Source: Arenibacter sp. ARW7G5Y1
GTDB lineage: Bacteria > Bacteroidota > Bacteroidia > Flavobacteriales > Flavobacteriaceae
Direction of reading: 5' to 3'
DNA: 64,000 nucleotides
Assembly (NCBI RefSeq): GCF_003201775.1
Contig: NZ_QJJZ01000019.1
Location: forward strand, 1 to 64,000
Position 1 is the first letter of the stretch. The number at the start of each line of letters is the position of its first letter. The position numbers were made by a program, and so were the translations under genes. Below are positions 1 through 9,584 of this stretch, piece after piece. The notes under the pieces were generated by a model. That model was not told the DNA's origin. It saw only the letters and a list, made by a program, of their open reading frames with translations, and searched no databases.

Positions 1-20
1 AGGCCGCCGCCTTTTTTTGA

Positions 21-56
21 AAGCACTTGCCGTTTTTACGGTAGGTGCTTTTTTTT
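21..56 (+). terminator. Rho-independent terminator of a gene left of the window
   Basis: A 13-bp stem with two G-T pairs (arms 21-33 and 38-50) closes on a 4-nt loop and runs into eight T residues. It probably ends a rightward transcript whose gene lies before position 1. The bases before it show no readable gene. Confidence 0.7.
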
Positions 57-254
57 GTCCGAACTTTAATAAAAGGGCACGCCTTGGGCGTGATTGATTC
101 CAGTATCCGTACGCCAAACGGAAAGTCCAAGGTCGGGAGACTTTGTACAGCGACGTAATGATTTATCGACACTATGTTAGAGTCGACATAATAAAGGACC
201 GGCCTATTTTCAATTTCGTCTTAAATCAAGTGGTTTTCACATTGGAAGGTGGAA

Positions 255-299
255 GGCGTCCATAGAGCATTTCACCCAAGTGAAAGCGGCCTGGACGCC
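255..299. other. Two-tier hairpin, possible structured RNA
   Basis: An outer 8-bp stem (GGCGTCCA at 255-262 with TGGACGCC at 292-299) encloses an inner 6-bp stem (TTTCAC at 270-275 with GTGAAA at 280-285) on a CCAA loop. The arms match perfectly. There is no T tract, so it is not an intrinsic terminator. It could be part of an RNA or a DNA repeat. Confidence 0.4.
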
Positions 300-371
300 G
301 GGGCCGTGGAAAGTGCGTAGATTTAAAGAAATTTAAAATCAGCTTGGCCATGGCTACAGCTGGCTCCTCCT

Positions 372-396
372 AACCAAGGTACACCGTACCTTGGTT
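372..396. repeat. Perfect 11-bp inverted repeat
   Basis: AACCAAGGTAC (372-382) is followed by a 3-nt spacer and its exact reverse complement (386-396). A T-rich stretch starts about 16 nt later, too far for a classic terminator. It may be a protein-binding site or a repeat-element hairpin. Confidence 0.45.
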
Positions 397-613
397 ATTC
401 GGCCCTGGTCGTTTTTTGGGCGATGCAAAAAATGAACAGGACACAAACTTGAGATAGTAAACTATATCTTTTTGTAATTCACACACAACTTTTAGGATTG
501 TTCCACGGAAAAACCAAAGTCGGGAGACTTTATAAAGTGTGAAAGTTCAAAGTCGGGAGACTTTGCACAGCGACTTTGCACAACGACTTTGCAGAGTGCC
601 ATCAATTCTTAAG

Positions 614-789
614 ATCAGCCAATTGTTACATTGAATCATTGCTACATTGTTTCATTGCTAGATTGTTCCACTTTCAAATCGGCCCATCAGCAAATTTTCA
701 AATCAGCAAATTGTTACATTGAATCATTGGTACATTATTTCATTGCTACACTGTTCCACTTTCAAATCGGCCCATTAACAAATTTTCAA
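614..789. repeat. 88-nt direct repeat, two copies
   Basis: Unit one (614-701) and unit two (702-789) are nearly identical, and a third copy begins just after. Each contains shorter internal periodicity around CATTG and TTCAAATC. There is no unique spacer between units, so this is a tandem duplication and not a CRISPR. It is probably an intergenic satellite-like repeat. Confidence 0.7.
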
Positions 790-815
790 ATTAACTATCC
801 CCTAAACCCTGTAAT

Positions 816-1337
816 TTACAACAGCAAACGGGCTACCTCCAACCAATTGTTGGCACGTTCATATCCAGTGGTGTGTATGTTGTGAGGAGAGGTGAACATT
901 ATTTTCCTTCCCTGGAAGTGCTCCAGATTGTAGCTACGGTCATCTATCAAAATATCTCCATTAAGAATATGCTTGCTGCCGCAGAGAATACGATTTCTCC
1001 AATGGATAAAAGGAAAATGCTCATCCAGCCAATCGCTTTTTTCCCTTAGAGAGTTGGGGTATTCCATGGCAGCTGAGGCTACATAGAGTTCATATTTGGA
1101 GGATAATTCCTTTAAAACTTCCTTACTGTCCTTGATAGGTTCCAGATTGCGAAAGAAGCCGTCTGTCCTGGCATGGTTCCTTACACTATATTGCCGTTCT
1201 TCAGGAACGGATTGCCAAACCTCACGTCCCATACAGTCCATCTCGGTCAGGTTTTCATTAAACTCGGCATTGTAAAGTGTTATATGTGCATTATAAGCAT
1301 CAGCAAACACCTCGTCCATATCTACAAATAAGGTCAT
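816..1337 (-). CDS. 5'(3')-deoxyribonucleotidase family protein
   Basis: This 173-residue protein looks like the HAD-superfamily NT5C group, which removes phosphate from deoxyribonucleotides. The N-terminus carries the expected motif D-M-D-E-V (D6 nucleophile, D8 acid/base). A later DDRSYNLEHF segment fits the acidic metal-binding motif near the C-terminal third, and the length fits the family. It is cytosolic by sequence, with no signal peptide or membrane segment. It stands alone on the minus strand, with the DUF6095 gene upstream. Substrate preference cannot be read from the sequence. Confidence 0.85.
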   Translation of the reverse strand: MTLFVDMDEVFADAYNAHITLYNAEFNENLTEMDCMGREVWQSVPEERQYSVRNHARTDGFFRNLEPIKDSKEVLKELSSKYELYVASAAMEYPNSLREKSDWLDEHFPFIHWRNRILCGSKHILNGDILIDDRSYNLEHFQGRKIMFTSPHNIHTTGYERANNWLEVARLLL

Positions 1338-1519
1338 TGAATTAAATTTTAAATACGAAAATAACCATTTTCCCTTGAAGACCGGAAAGATTTGCTTCTG
1401 GATGTAATGAGACAGCCTAAATGTGTTGGGGATTCCAGTGAAGACCTTAAATAACCTTGGTAATACGCCAATAGAAACGGGAGTAGAGCCGTTTGCTTTA
1501 TGGAATGGGGCCGGTACGA

Positions 1520-1756
1520 TTAATCTTGTTTATTGTCCTTATTGAACAGGGCATCCATTATCAATTTAATACTATAAAACCCCATTGAAATGGCTGCAAT
1601 GGCTAAAATAATACCAATGATCAAGACAGGCCAATAGAAAGGGTGCCCTTCATTTTTAAAGGCTTGGTATATTATTATCGGCGCAGTAAACATTAGGGCT
1701 ATGGTATAGGCAATATATTTGAGGCCTTTTAATAAGAGGGCTTTATTTGTTCGCAT
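1520..1756 (-). CDS. Small two-helix membrane protein, DUF6095-like
   Basis: I choose the ATG at 1756, giving 78 residues that begin MRTNKALLLKGLKY. An in-frame ATG at 1831 would extend the protein backward into the preceding lipoprotein gene. Two hydrophobic helices (about residues 14-34 and 43-65) flank a short loop with a GHPFYWP motif, and the tail is charged. The pattern matches the small DUF6095 membrane proteins common in Flavobacteriaceae, whose function is unknown. It follows the TonB receptor and DUF4249 genes on the same strand and is probably co-transcribed with them. Confidence 0.7.
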   Translation of the reverse strand: MRTNKALLLKGLKYIAYTIALMFTAPIIIYQAFKNEGHPFYWPVLIIGIILAIAAISMGFYSIKLIMDALFNKDNKQD

Positions 1757-1791
1757 AGGTTTGATTTTGTAGACCGTCTTAATGTTATGGA

Positions 1792-2625
1792 TTATTTTTT
1801 TATCAGAAGAGTATCCGAAAACGTTTGGCAAATGGCAAAATAGCCCAAGGCAAAATTACTTTTATTTGTACTATCATTATCACTGGTATTGGTTACATTA
1901 ATTATATTTCCCTTGACCGTGGTTGCAGGTGTGCTAAAGGGACCGTTATCCGCTCCGCTTTGTTGAATCAATTGGTTCATATAATTAAAAAAATCCTGAT
2001 CTATACCTAAAATACTAATGGTTAGCAATCTTTCATCTTCCAATTTACTATCGTAAAAAAATGAAAACTGAAATCGTTTTCCCTGATAAAACTCATCTTC
2101 GCTCACCAAATATTCACCGAAATCAAAATCGAATAAATAGTAATCCTCTCTCTCCCCGTTATCTGTGAAGGTTAGGACTACTTCGGTTTCATCATCTCCA
2201 AACAAAGTAGTTGTTCCCTGTTCCAAGGAATCAAGGGGAACGGCAGGTACGTATTTGGTTTTCGCCAAATAGGTTTGGCCCCCATATTGAATGGTAAGTT
2301 CCAATTCTCCTTGTGTCAATTCCTCTAAATCCCACTCATTTTCATAAACACCGGTATCTGGAATGGATTCTTCCAAAACTATTACCGACCCTGATTGCGT
2401 GTTTGTGAGGGTAATTTCCTGAAGTTGGGCAGGCGATAAATCATCAAAAAAAGAACTGGTTAGACTGGCCTTTATTTGGATCAATACAGAAGGATTGTCC
2501 ATCTCCTCCAATCGGATCAGGGCATCGATAACCAATCTAGGCTCTTCCGTAGGAAGATCTACTTCAATTACATCCTGACACCCAAAGATTATAAAACACA
2601 AGAATAAAATTACAATGTTCTTCAT
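1792..2625 (-). CDS. DUF4249 lipoprotein, partner of the TonB receptor
   Basis: The start at 2625 gives 277 residues opening with a lipoprotein signal. A hydrophobic run ends in IFGC with the modified cysteine at residue 16. The earlier in-frame ATG at 2694 would place a proline-rich non-signal stretch in front and overlap the upstream gene. The rest fits DUF4249, a beta-rich outer-membrane-anchored family encoded next to TonB-dependent receptors in Bacteroidota. It begins 4 nt after the receptor's stop codon. It may act as a surface or periplasmic accessory of the receptor. The substrate is unknown. Confidence 0.8.
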   Translation of the reverse strand: MKNIVILFLCFIIFGCQDVIEVDLPTEEPRLVIDALIRLEEMDNPSVLIQIKASLTSSFFDDLSPAQLQEITLTNTQSGSVIVLEESIPDTGVYENEWDLEELTQGELELTIQYGGQTYLAKTKYVPAVPLDSLEQGTTTLFGDDETEVVLTFTDNGEREDYYLFDFDFGEYLVSEDEFYQGKRFQFSFFYDSKLEDERLLTISILGIDQDFFNYMNQLIQQSGADNGPFSTPATTVKGNIINVTNTSDNDSTNKSNFALGYFAICQTFSDTLLIKK

Positions 2626-2629
2626 TTCT

Positions 2630-5014
2630 TTAGAATTTGATGTTATAGGTGGCGGCGGGTACCAAGCCAAAAATTGAGGTACGGACTGCTTCATTTACCC
2701 CTGTGTCCCCGTTGCGACTAAATCCGATAGAGGCAGCATTTTTTCTGTTGTATAAGTTGTAAATGCTAAAGACCCATTCCGATTTTAATTTTCTGCCCTT
2801 ATTTTTTCGAGGGGTAAGTGTTGCCGAAAAGTCAATTCTGTGATACGCCGGCAGTCGCTGTTTGTTTCTTAGTCCATAATATGGCACAACCAAATTTTGG
2901 AATTGGAATTGGCCAATGGGATAATTGGTAGGTTGGCCGGTCTGGAACACAAAATTGCTGTTAAAGCTCCATTTTTCATTTAAGTCGTAATTTACATATA
3001 GGGAAACGTCGTGGGTCTTATCATAGGGAGTGTTGTACCAATTTCCTAAATTAATACCTGTTTCAGTAGCATTTCGTCCAGGGGTCCTTTGTTCCGATTT
3101 GGATAGGGTATAGGCCAGCCAACCTTGAAATCTATCCTGGTTTTTTCTTATAAGCAGTTCAAGCCCATACGCTCTTGCTTCCCCGTTTAGGATTACCTGT
3201 TCTATAGCATCATTGGCAATTAAATTGGCGCCGTCTATGTAATCTATTCTGTTTTGGATATCCTTATAGAATAATTCGGTTTCCAGGGAGTAATCTCCAT
3301 CCTTTATATTTTTGAAATATCCCAATGCATATTGATCCAGTAATTGTGGTTTTATAAAAGTTCCACTTGGGGTCCACACATCTAGGGGAGTAGGGGAACT
3401 TGTATTTGATAGCAAGTGAAGATATTGTGCCAACCTGGTGTAACTTGCTTTTAAGGAGTTATTGGGGTCAAGGGAATAAGCTAAGGCTATACGGGGCTCT
3501 AAATTTGTAAAGGTTGCGAGTTGTTCGCTACGTTCAGGAGTAAGAATTTCTATTGGATCTGCCTCCTTGTATATCTGCAGAAAGGGATCAAAAACTACCG
3601 GGTCGTTATTCGTGTACACATTTAATTCGTCCTGTCCCAGACGTATAAAATTACTGAGACGCAAGCCATATTGCATGCTTAAATTTTCCGTAATGTTCTG
3701 TTCAACATCTACATAAACAGCAAATTCATTGGCGTATTTTTGGATCAGCTGATTTTCAATTATCCCAGATTCCGAGTCGCTGGGTTCTATCTTGCCAGGG
3801 TTAAAGCGGTAATAAATGTTATTGATACCATAGTTTATTTGAAAATTATTACTCAGATAATGCTTAAAATCGTATTTGAGATTAAAGTTTTGAATTCCAG
3901 AATTCCATTTGAAACCTACAAAATCCAGTTTTAAGCCATAATAATAATCAGAATATATCAAGGATAAATTGGAGAATAATTTATCCGAAAACAAATGGTT
4001 CCATCGGAAATTAAGAACCGCATTGCCATAAGTGTTTACGAAGCTTTCGCTTATTGAAAAAACATCCCTTCCAAAATAGCCCGAGAAATAAATGTTATTG
4101 CTTTCATTTAACTTAAAGTTCAACTTGGTGTTTAGATCATAGAAATAGGCTGTATTGTCTATGTCGAAAAGAGGTAGGAACAAATGGGCATAGGATGCCC
4201 TACCGCCAATAAGAAATGCCGCTTGGTCTTTGATTATGGGCCCTTCGGCCAATAGTCTACTGGCAACGGCACCAATACCACCATTGACTTTTAACTCCTT
4301 ACTATTTCCTTCTTTCTGAAAAATTTCCAGAACTGAGGACACCCTACCTCCATAACGGGAGGGTATACCGCCCTTGAATAATTTTACATCCTTTATGGCG
4401 TCTGGGTTAAATACAGAAAAGAATCCAAATAGGTGGGAGGAATTAAAGATGGTGGCCTCATCCAGTAGAATAAGGTTTTGGTCTACGGCTCCTCCCCGAA
4501 CATTGAAGCCTGATGCCCCTTCGCCGGCATTGCTAACCCCGGGTAAAAGGAGAATGGATTTTATAATATCTGCCTCTCCCAGAATTACAGGTATCTTTTT
4601 TATGGTTTCTGCCGATAGGGAGTTAACGCTCATCTGAGGTTTACGAATATTTAATTTTTCAATATCCTCGGTAACCACTACTTCCTCCAATTGTTCCGCT
4701 ACTTCAAGTAATTGAAAGTTTATTTTTTGATCGTAGGTAAGATCAATGGTTTGAATAATATCTTGGTATCCCAAAGAACTTATTTGAAGTTGATAGCTTC
4801 CTTTGGGTAACGTAATGGAGTAGAATCCGTATTCATTTGTAATAACCCCTGTGCTTAGGGATGGCACAGCAACTGTGACACCTATTAGTGTCTCATTACT
4901 TGCTATTTCGGTTATTGTCCCACTCAGGGTGAACCGTTCCTGCGAAAATAGATTAATGGAAAATAGAAGTAATAAATAAAACGGCACATATGTATTTTTT
5001 CCCATTAAAAGCAT
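2630..5014 (-). CDS. TonB-dependent outer-membrane receptor
   Basis: The 794-residue protein has a signal peptide (about 1-24, ending FSQ) and a carboxypeptidase-regulatory-like beta-sandwich (about 27-115, with TGVITNEYGFYSITLPKG). A plug domain (about 135-235, with GFNVRGGAVDQNLILLD and FNPDAIKDVKLFKGG) and a long beta-barrel follow, ending in a terminal phenylalanine. This class imports ligands using TonB-ExbBD energy. An alternative start is the ATG at 5005. The DUF4249 gene follows after 4 nt. Nothing in the neighbourhood, such as a SusD homologue, glycosidase or siderophore gene, identifies the ligand. Confidence 0.92.
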   Translation of the reverse strand: MLLMGKNTYVPFYLLLLFSINLFSQERFTLSGTITEIASNETLIGVTVAVPSLSTGVITNEYGFYSITLPKGSYQLQISSLGYQDIIQTIDLTYDQKINFQLLEVAEQLEEVVVTEDIEKLNIRKPQMSVNSLSAETIKKIPVILGEADIIKSILLLPGVSNAGEGASGFNVRGGAVDQNLILLDEATIFNSSHLFGFFSVFNPDAIKDVKLFKGGIPSRYGGRVSSVLEIFQKEGNSKELKVNGGIGAVASRLLAEGPIIKDQAAFLIGGRASYAHLFLPLFDIDNTAYFYDLNTKLNFKLNESNNIYFSGYFGRDVFSISESFVNTYGNAVLNFRWNHLFSDKLFSNLSLIYSDYYYGLKLDFVGFKWNSGIQNFNLKYDFKHYLSNNFQINYGINNIYYRFNPGKIEPSDSESGIIENQLIQKYANEFAVYVDVEQNITENLSMQYGLRLSNFIRLGQDELNVYTNNDPVVFDPFLQIYKEADPIEILTPERSEQLATFTNLEPRIALAYSLDPNNSLKASYTRLAQYLHLLSNTSSPTPLDVWTPSGTFIKPQLLDQYALGYFKNIKDGDYSLETELFYKDIQNRIDYIDGANLIANDAIEQVILNGEARAYGLELLIRKNQDRFQGWLAYTLSKSEQRTPGRNATETGINLGNWYNTPYDKTHDVSLYVNYDLNEKWSFNSNFVFQTGQPTNYPIGQFQFQNLVVPYYGLRNKQRLPAYHRIDFSATLTPRKNKGRKLKSEWVFSIYNLYNRKNAASIGFSRNGDTGVNEAVRTSIFGLVPAATYNIKF

Positions 5015-5073
5015 TTTTCACCTAAATGTATCGATATTTTCTTGAGGAAAAAAAAGTTTGCAATCTCTTAAAG

Positions 5074-5110
5074 TAAAATGACCTTTCCATAAAGTGAAAA
5101 GGTCATTTTA
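5074..5110 (-). terminator. Intrinsic terminator of icd
   Basis: A perfect 13-bp stem (5074-5086 with 5098-5110) encloses an 11-nt loop. It lies 19 nt past the icd stop on the minus strand and separates icd from the TonB receptor gene. Confidence 0.75.
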
Positions 5111-5128
5111 AATTAGAAAAAAGTTCGT

Positions 5129-7354
<2,226 letters not shown>

Positions 7355-7378
7355 TTAGATTTTTAAGTTTAAGCGGAG

Positions 7379-7386
7379 CAAATATA
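7379..7386 (-). promoter_or_regulatory. Putative -7 box for icd
   Basis: Minus-strand TATATTTG fits the Bacteroidota TAnnTTTG consensus and lies 31 nt before the icd start. A TTG further upstream is spaced 15 nt away, shorter than ideal. Confidence 0.5.
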
Positions 7387-7495
7387 CAATTTTAAAAATG
7401 CCAAATAAACAGGGAAGGGCTATAATATTGGGTAAATGTGTACTAGGAAAGTAAGGGAGGTAATATTCTTTATATTGAAGTTAAAATTATGGCAA

Positions 7496-7735
7496 AAATA
7501 AAAGCCATATCATTGTAAAATTACCTTGATATGGCTTTCTAGAAATAGTTTACAAACTTGTTGTTTTGTCTTTTACAAAACGGCAACCATTGATTGCATT
7601 TGCGTCGCTATTTCAACGTTTGAAACATTCTATCCTTAATAATACAACCAAGTGACAAAGATGTTTCTCCTCAATGTTCAAATATTTGGTATTCCTAATG
7701 TATAACCTAGATCTAACATTAACAATATCACAATA
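7496..7735 (-). ncRNA. Candidate structured small RNA, possibly 6S-like
   Basis: There is no coding frame here, yet a perfect terminator (7501-7538) ends a leftward transcript that starts after rplS has already been terminated at 7981. A TAGATTTG box at 7740-7747 could start it near 7733, giving about 235 nt. Visible pairings are a long hairpin with arms 7619-7629 and 7673-7682 plus an inner ATCTTT/AAGGAT stem, a competing perfect hairpin 7611-7625, and a 7-bp hairpin 7563-7581. A bulged rod and an alternative fold recall 6S RNA. A Flavobacteria-specific 6S class is known, but I cannot test membership. Confidence 0.4.
7501..7538 (-). terminator. Terminator of the candidate small RNA
   Basis: A perfect 12-bp stem (7501-7512 with 7527-7538) has a 14-nt loop. 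On the minus strand it is followed by TATTTTTG. No gene lies between it and the rplS terminator, so it implies a separate non-coding transcript. Confidence 0.65.
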
Positions 7736-7739
7736 CTTA

Positions 7740-7747
7740 CAAATCTA
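7740..7747 (-). promoter_or_regulatory. Putative -7 box for the candidate small RNA
   Basis: Minus-strand TAGATTTG matches the Bacteroidota TAnnTTTG consensus. The nearest TTG upstream is only 14 nt away, so the -33 element is weak. Confidence 0.35.
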
Positions 7748-7980
7748 CCAACTTACACAAGCAAGTTAATAGTTAGAATGCAATCTATAATGCATAACAC
7801 TATAGAAGGACAAATAACAATGAGATAAAGAACGTAAACTCTATGTGACATTCATTAATCCGAGTAACGAATTTCCAGCCACACTTAAAAGTAAGGAATT
7901 ATTATTGAATAAACAAGCTTTGTAACGATTTTATTATCAACATATTATGAACTGTAGTTCTGAACAAATGTTTATAAATG

Positions 7981-8013
7981 AAAAAGCATCCTTACTGAAT
8001 AAGGATGCTTTTT
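7981..8013 (-). terminator. Intrinsic terminator of rplS
   Basis: A perfect 14-bp stem (7981-7994 with 8000-8013) has a 5-nt loop, and the U tract is built into its 3' arm. It lies 20 nt past the rplS stop. Confidence 0.85.
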
Positions 8014-8032
8014 TGTAAATTTTATGAGCTTG

Positions 8033-8383
8033 TTAAGAGCGTATCTCTTTAATTCTAGCTTTTTTACCAGTAAGACCTCTAAAGTAGAAAATACGGGATC
8101 TTCTAACCTTACCTTTTTTATTCACTTCTATTTTTTGTAGAGCAGGCATATTAATTGGAAAAATACGCTCTACACCTATAGTACCGGACATTTTACGGAT
8201 TGTAAAGGTTTCGGTAGCTCCAGTTCCCCTTCTTTGAATAACAACACCTTTAAAAAACTGTGTTCTTGTTTTTTCACCTTCCTTAATTTCGTAGTACACG
8301 GTAATAGTGTCCCCAGCTGAAAAGTTTGGAAAATCTTTTTTAGGAATAAATTCGTTTTCTACAAATTTTAATAACTCTTCCAT
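8033..8383 (-). CDS. rplS: 50S ribosomal protein L19
   Basis: This 116-residue basic protein is bL19, which sits at the 30S-50S interface. The family core is clear: FSAGDTITVYYEIKEG near residue 22, RTQFFKGVVIQRRG (41-54), and the C-terminal KVRRSRIFYFRGLTGKKARIKE. The length is typical. It follows trmD on the same strand, as in many bacteria, but 244 nt away. It has its own strong promoter, a structured leader (8404-8443) and a terminator, so it is transcribed alone. The leader suggests feedback control by the protein. Confidence 0.97.
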   Translation of the reverse strand: MEELLKFVENEFIPKKDFPNFSAGDTITVYYEIKEGEKTRTQFFKGVVIQRRGTGATETFTIRKMSGTIGVERIFPINMPALQKIEVNKKGKVRRSRIFYFRGLTGKKARIKEIRS

Positions 8384-8403
8384 CGTTTTTAATTATTATT
8401 TAC

Positions 8404-8443
8404 TTAAACCAACTTTCACGATTATCGTCAGAGGTTGATTTAA
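8404..8443 (-). promoter_or_regulatory. Structured rplS 5' leader, probable L19 autoregulatory element
   Basis: A 10-bp outer stem (8404-8413 with 8434-8443, one G-T pair) is followed by an asymmetric internal loop and a 4-bp inner stem (8418-8421 with 8425-8428). The hairpin starts at the expected transcription start and ends about 20 nt before the rplS ATG. Ribosomal-protein leaders that bind their own product are well known, and I recall an L19 leader class proposed in Flavobacteria. A covariance-model match is untested. Confidence 0.55.
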
Positions 8444-8450
8444 TGGAGTG

Positions 8451-8480
8451 CAAAATTAATCTAATATTTATAACTTACAA
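8451..8480 (-). promoter_or_regulatory. Strong rplS promoter
   Basis: On the minus strand TTG (8480-8478) is followed by a 19-nt spacer and TAATTTTG (8458-8451). This is an excellent match to the Bacteroidota primary sigma consensus. The predicted start is near 8445, right at the foot of the leader hairpin. Confidence 0.8.
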
Positions 8481-8627
8481 GTGATTGGGAGTTTTTTATC
8501 AATATTATCCCTTAAAAATCATCATAAGTTCATTGTATTCCATTGGTCTAACCCCTTGGAAATGTAGCATATGGCAAAATAGGCATTTTTATATTAAAGT
8601 CGGACCAAGAAACAATCCAAACCTGGA

Positions 8628-9305
8628 CTAGTCGCTAAGTAGGTCTGGACGCAGTTGCTCGGTTCTTTTATATGCCTCGTCTTCTCGCCATGTTTCTATT
8701 TCCGGAAAATTCCCGCTCAATAGAATATCAGGTACTTTATAGCCTTTGTATTCCGCAGGCCTGGTGTATACTGGAGGCGCAAGTAAATTATCCTGAAATG
8801 TATCGGTCAGCGCAGAGGTTTCATTGTTCAAAACTCCCGGTATTAATCTAACTATGGTATCGCATAGCACTGCAGCCCCCAATTCGCCCCCGGACAGGAC
8901 ATAATCACCTATCGATATCTCTTTGGTAATATATAGGTCCCTTACCCGTTGATCCACACCTTTGTAGTGGCCACATAAAATAATAACATTATTTAATAAG
9001 GACAAACTGTTGGCCATTTTCTGGTTCAATGTTTTTCCATCGGGGGTCATATAGATGACCTCATCGTAGTCCCTTTGACTTTTTAAGGTAGCGATACACT
9101 TGTCTATGGGCTCTATCATCAAGACCATACCTGCACCGCCCCCAAACTGGTAATCATCTACCTGATTGTAACTTTTATCCGTATAATCCCTTAGGTTATG
9201 TAAATGGACCTCTACAATCCCTTTTTCAATGGCACGTTTTAAAATGGAAGCTTCAAACGGACTTTTAAGTATTTCGGGAACTACGGTAATTATATCTATT
9301 CGCAT
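8628..9305 (-). CDS. trmD: tRNA (guanine-37 N1)-methyltransferase
   Basis: TrmD methylates G37 of tRNAs that read C-starting and some G-starting codons, preventing +1 frameshifting. The 225-residue length fits. Characteristic parts are the N-terminal [10 protein letters not shown], the [12 protein letters not shown] motif (about 56-67), [12 protein letters not shown] (about 109-120), and the SPOUT knot segment [15 protein letters not shown] (about 133-147) that binds S-adenosylmethionine. The rplS gene follows downstream. A TACTTTTG box at 9347-9354 may be its promoter. It is cytosolic. Confidence 0.96.
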   Translation of the reverse strand: MRIDIITVVPEILKSPFEASILKRAIEKGIVEVHLHNLRDYTDKSYNQVDDYQFGGGAGMVLMIEPIDKCIATLKSQRDYDEVIYMTPDGKTLNQKMANSLSLLNNVIILCGHYKGVDQRVRDLYITKEISIGDYVLSGGELGAAVLCDTIVRLIPGVLNNETSALTDTFQDNLLAPPVYTRPAEYKGYKVPDILLSGNFPEIETWREDEAYKRTEQLRPDLLSD

Positions 9306-9346
9306 GGGAAAATCAATAACAGTTAATGTTTTTTACGGGGCAGGTT

Positions 9347-9354
9347 CAAAAGTA
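9347..9354 (-). promoter_or_regulatory. Putative -7 box for trmD
   Basis: Minus-strand TACTTTTG lies 42 nt before the trmD start and fits TAnnTTTG. No TTG is found at the ideal spacing. Confidence 0.4.
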
Positions 9355-9422
9355 GTAAAAATAGACACAATCCTTTCTGCCAATTTTTTTGGCGGTTATA
9401 CCATTGCCCAAGGCCCTAAAGG

Positions 9423-9449
9423 AAAAAGCTCCCAAAAAAGGAGCTTTTT
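9423..9449 (-). terminator. Terminator upstream of trmD
   Basis: A perfect 10-bp stem (9423-9432 with 9440-9449) with A/T-rich ends can work in either direction. It fits termination of the leftward coiled-coil gene ending at 9585. Confidence 0.65.
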
Positions 9450-9505
9450 AAATTCCAAAGTCAAATAAAATAATAGGTTCCCTTTATTTTATTGGCACCG
9501 CCAAA

Positions 9506-9580
9506 GGGTGTAATACCCTGAGGCTTGCCTCGAAAATTAAAGTTCGTTTCCTACGAATGCCTCGCGGGCTTGCCCCGAGG
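9506..9580. repeat. GC-rich palindromes, REP-like
   Basis: An imperfect palindrome at 9560-9580 (CCTCG and CGAGG arms around GGGCTTGCC) ends 4 nt from the stop codon of the next gene. A related CCTGAGGCTTGCCTCG piece lies at 9517-9532, and AGGGTG/CACCCT-type pairing sits at 9505-9520. The GC content is well above the surroundings, as in dispersed intergenic palindromes. Confidence 0.5.
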
Positions 9581-9584
9581 TAGT

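Larger units (their letters stand above)
127..565. repeat. Three palindromic units AAAGTCGGGAGACTTT
   Basis: Near-identical palindromes with a GGGA loop sit at 127-145, 516-531 and 548-565. The last is followed by two further partial units (CGACTTTG) up to about 592. The self-complementary arms would form small stable hairpins in DNA or RNA. They resemble REP-type intergenic elements, but no transposase lies in the window. Confidence 0.6.
57..815. other. Gene-free region rich in palindromes and repeats
   Basis: No convincing coding frame occupies this stretch. It holds several hairpins: 78-92 (6-bp stem, 3-nt loop), 166-186, a two-tier hairpin 255-299, and a perfect 11-bp inverted repeat at 372-396. 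It also holds three copies of an AAGTC/GACTT palindrome and an 88-nt tandem repeat, listed separately. A short rightward open frame from 631 lies inside the tandem repeat and runs antisense into the next gene, so I do not call it. The region may hold a small RNA or be a cluster of dispersed intergenic repeats. Confidence 0.6.

Noticed and set aside
614-789. Direct repeats as a possible CRISPR array
   Set aside because: The units are contiguous with no spacers, are 88 nt long, and there are no cas genes.
631-885. An 84-codon rightward open frame near the left end
   Set aside because: It is made of the 88-nt tandem repeat and runs antisense into the nucleotidase gene.
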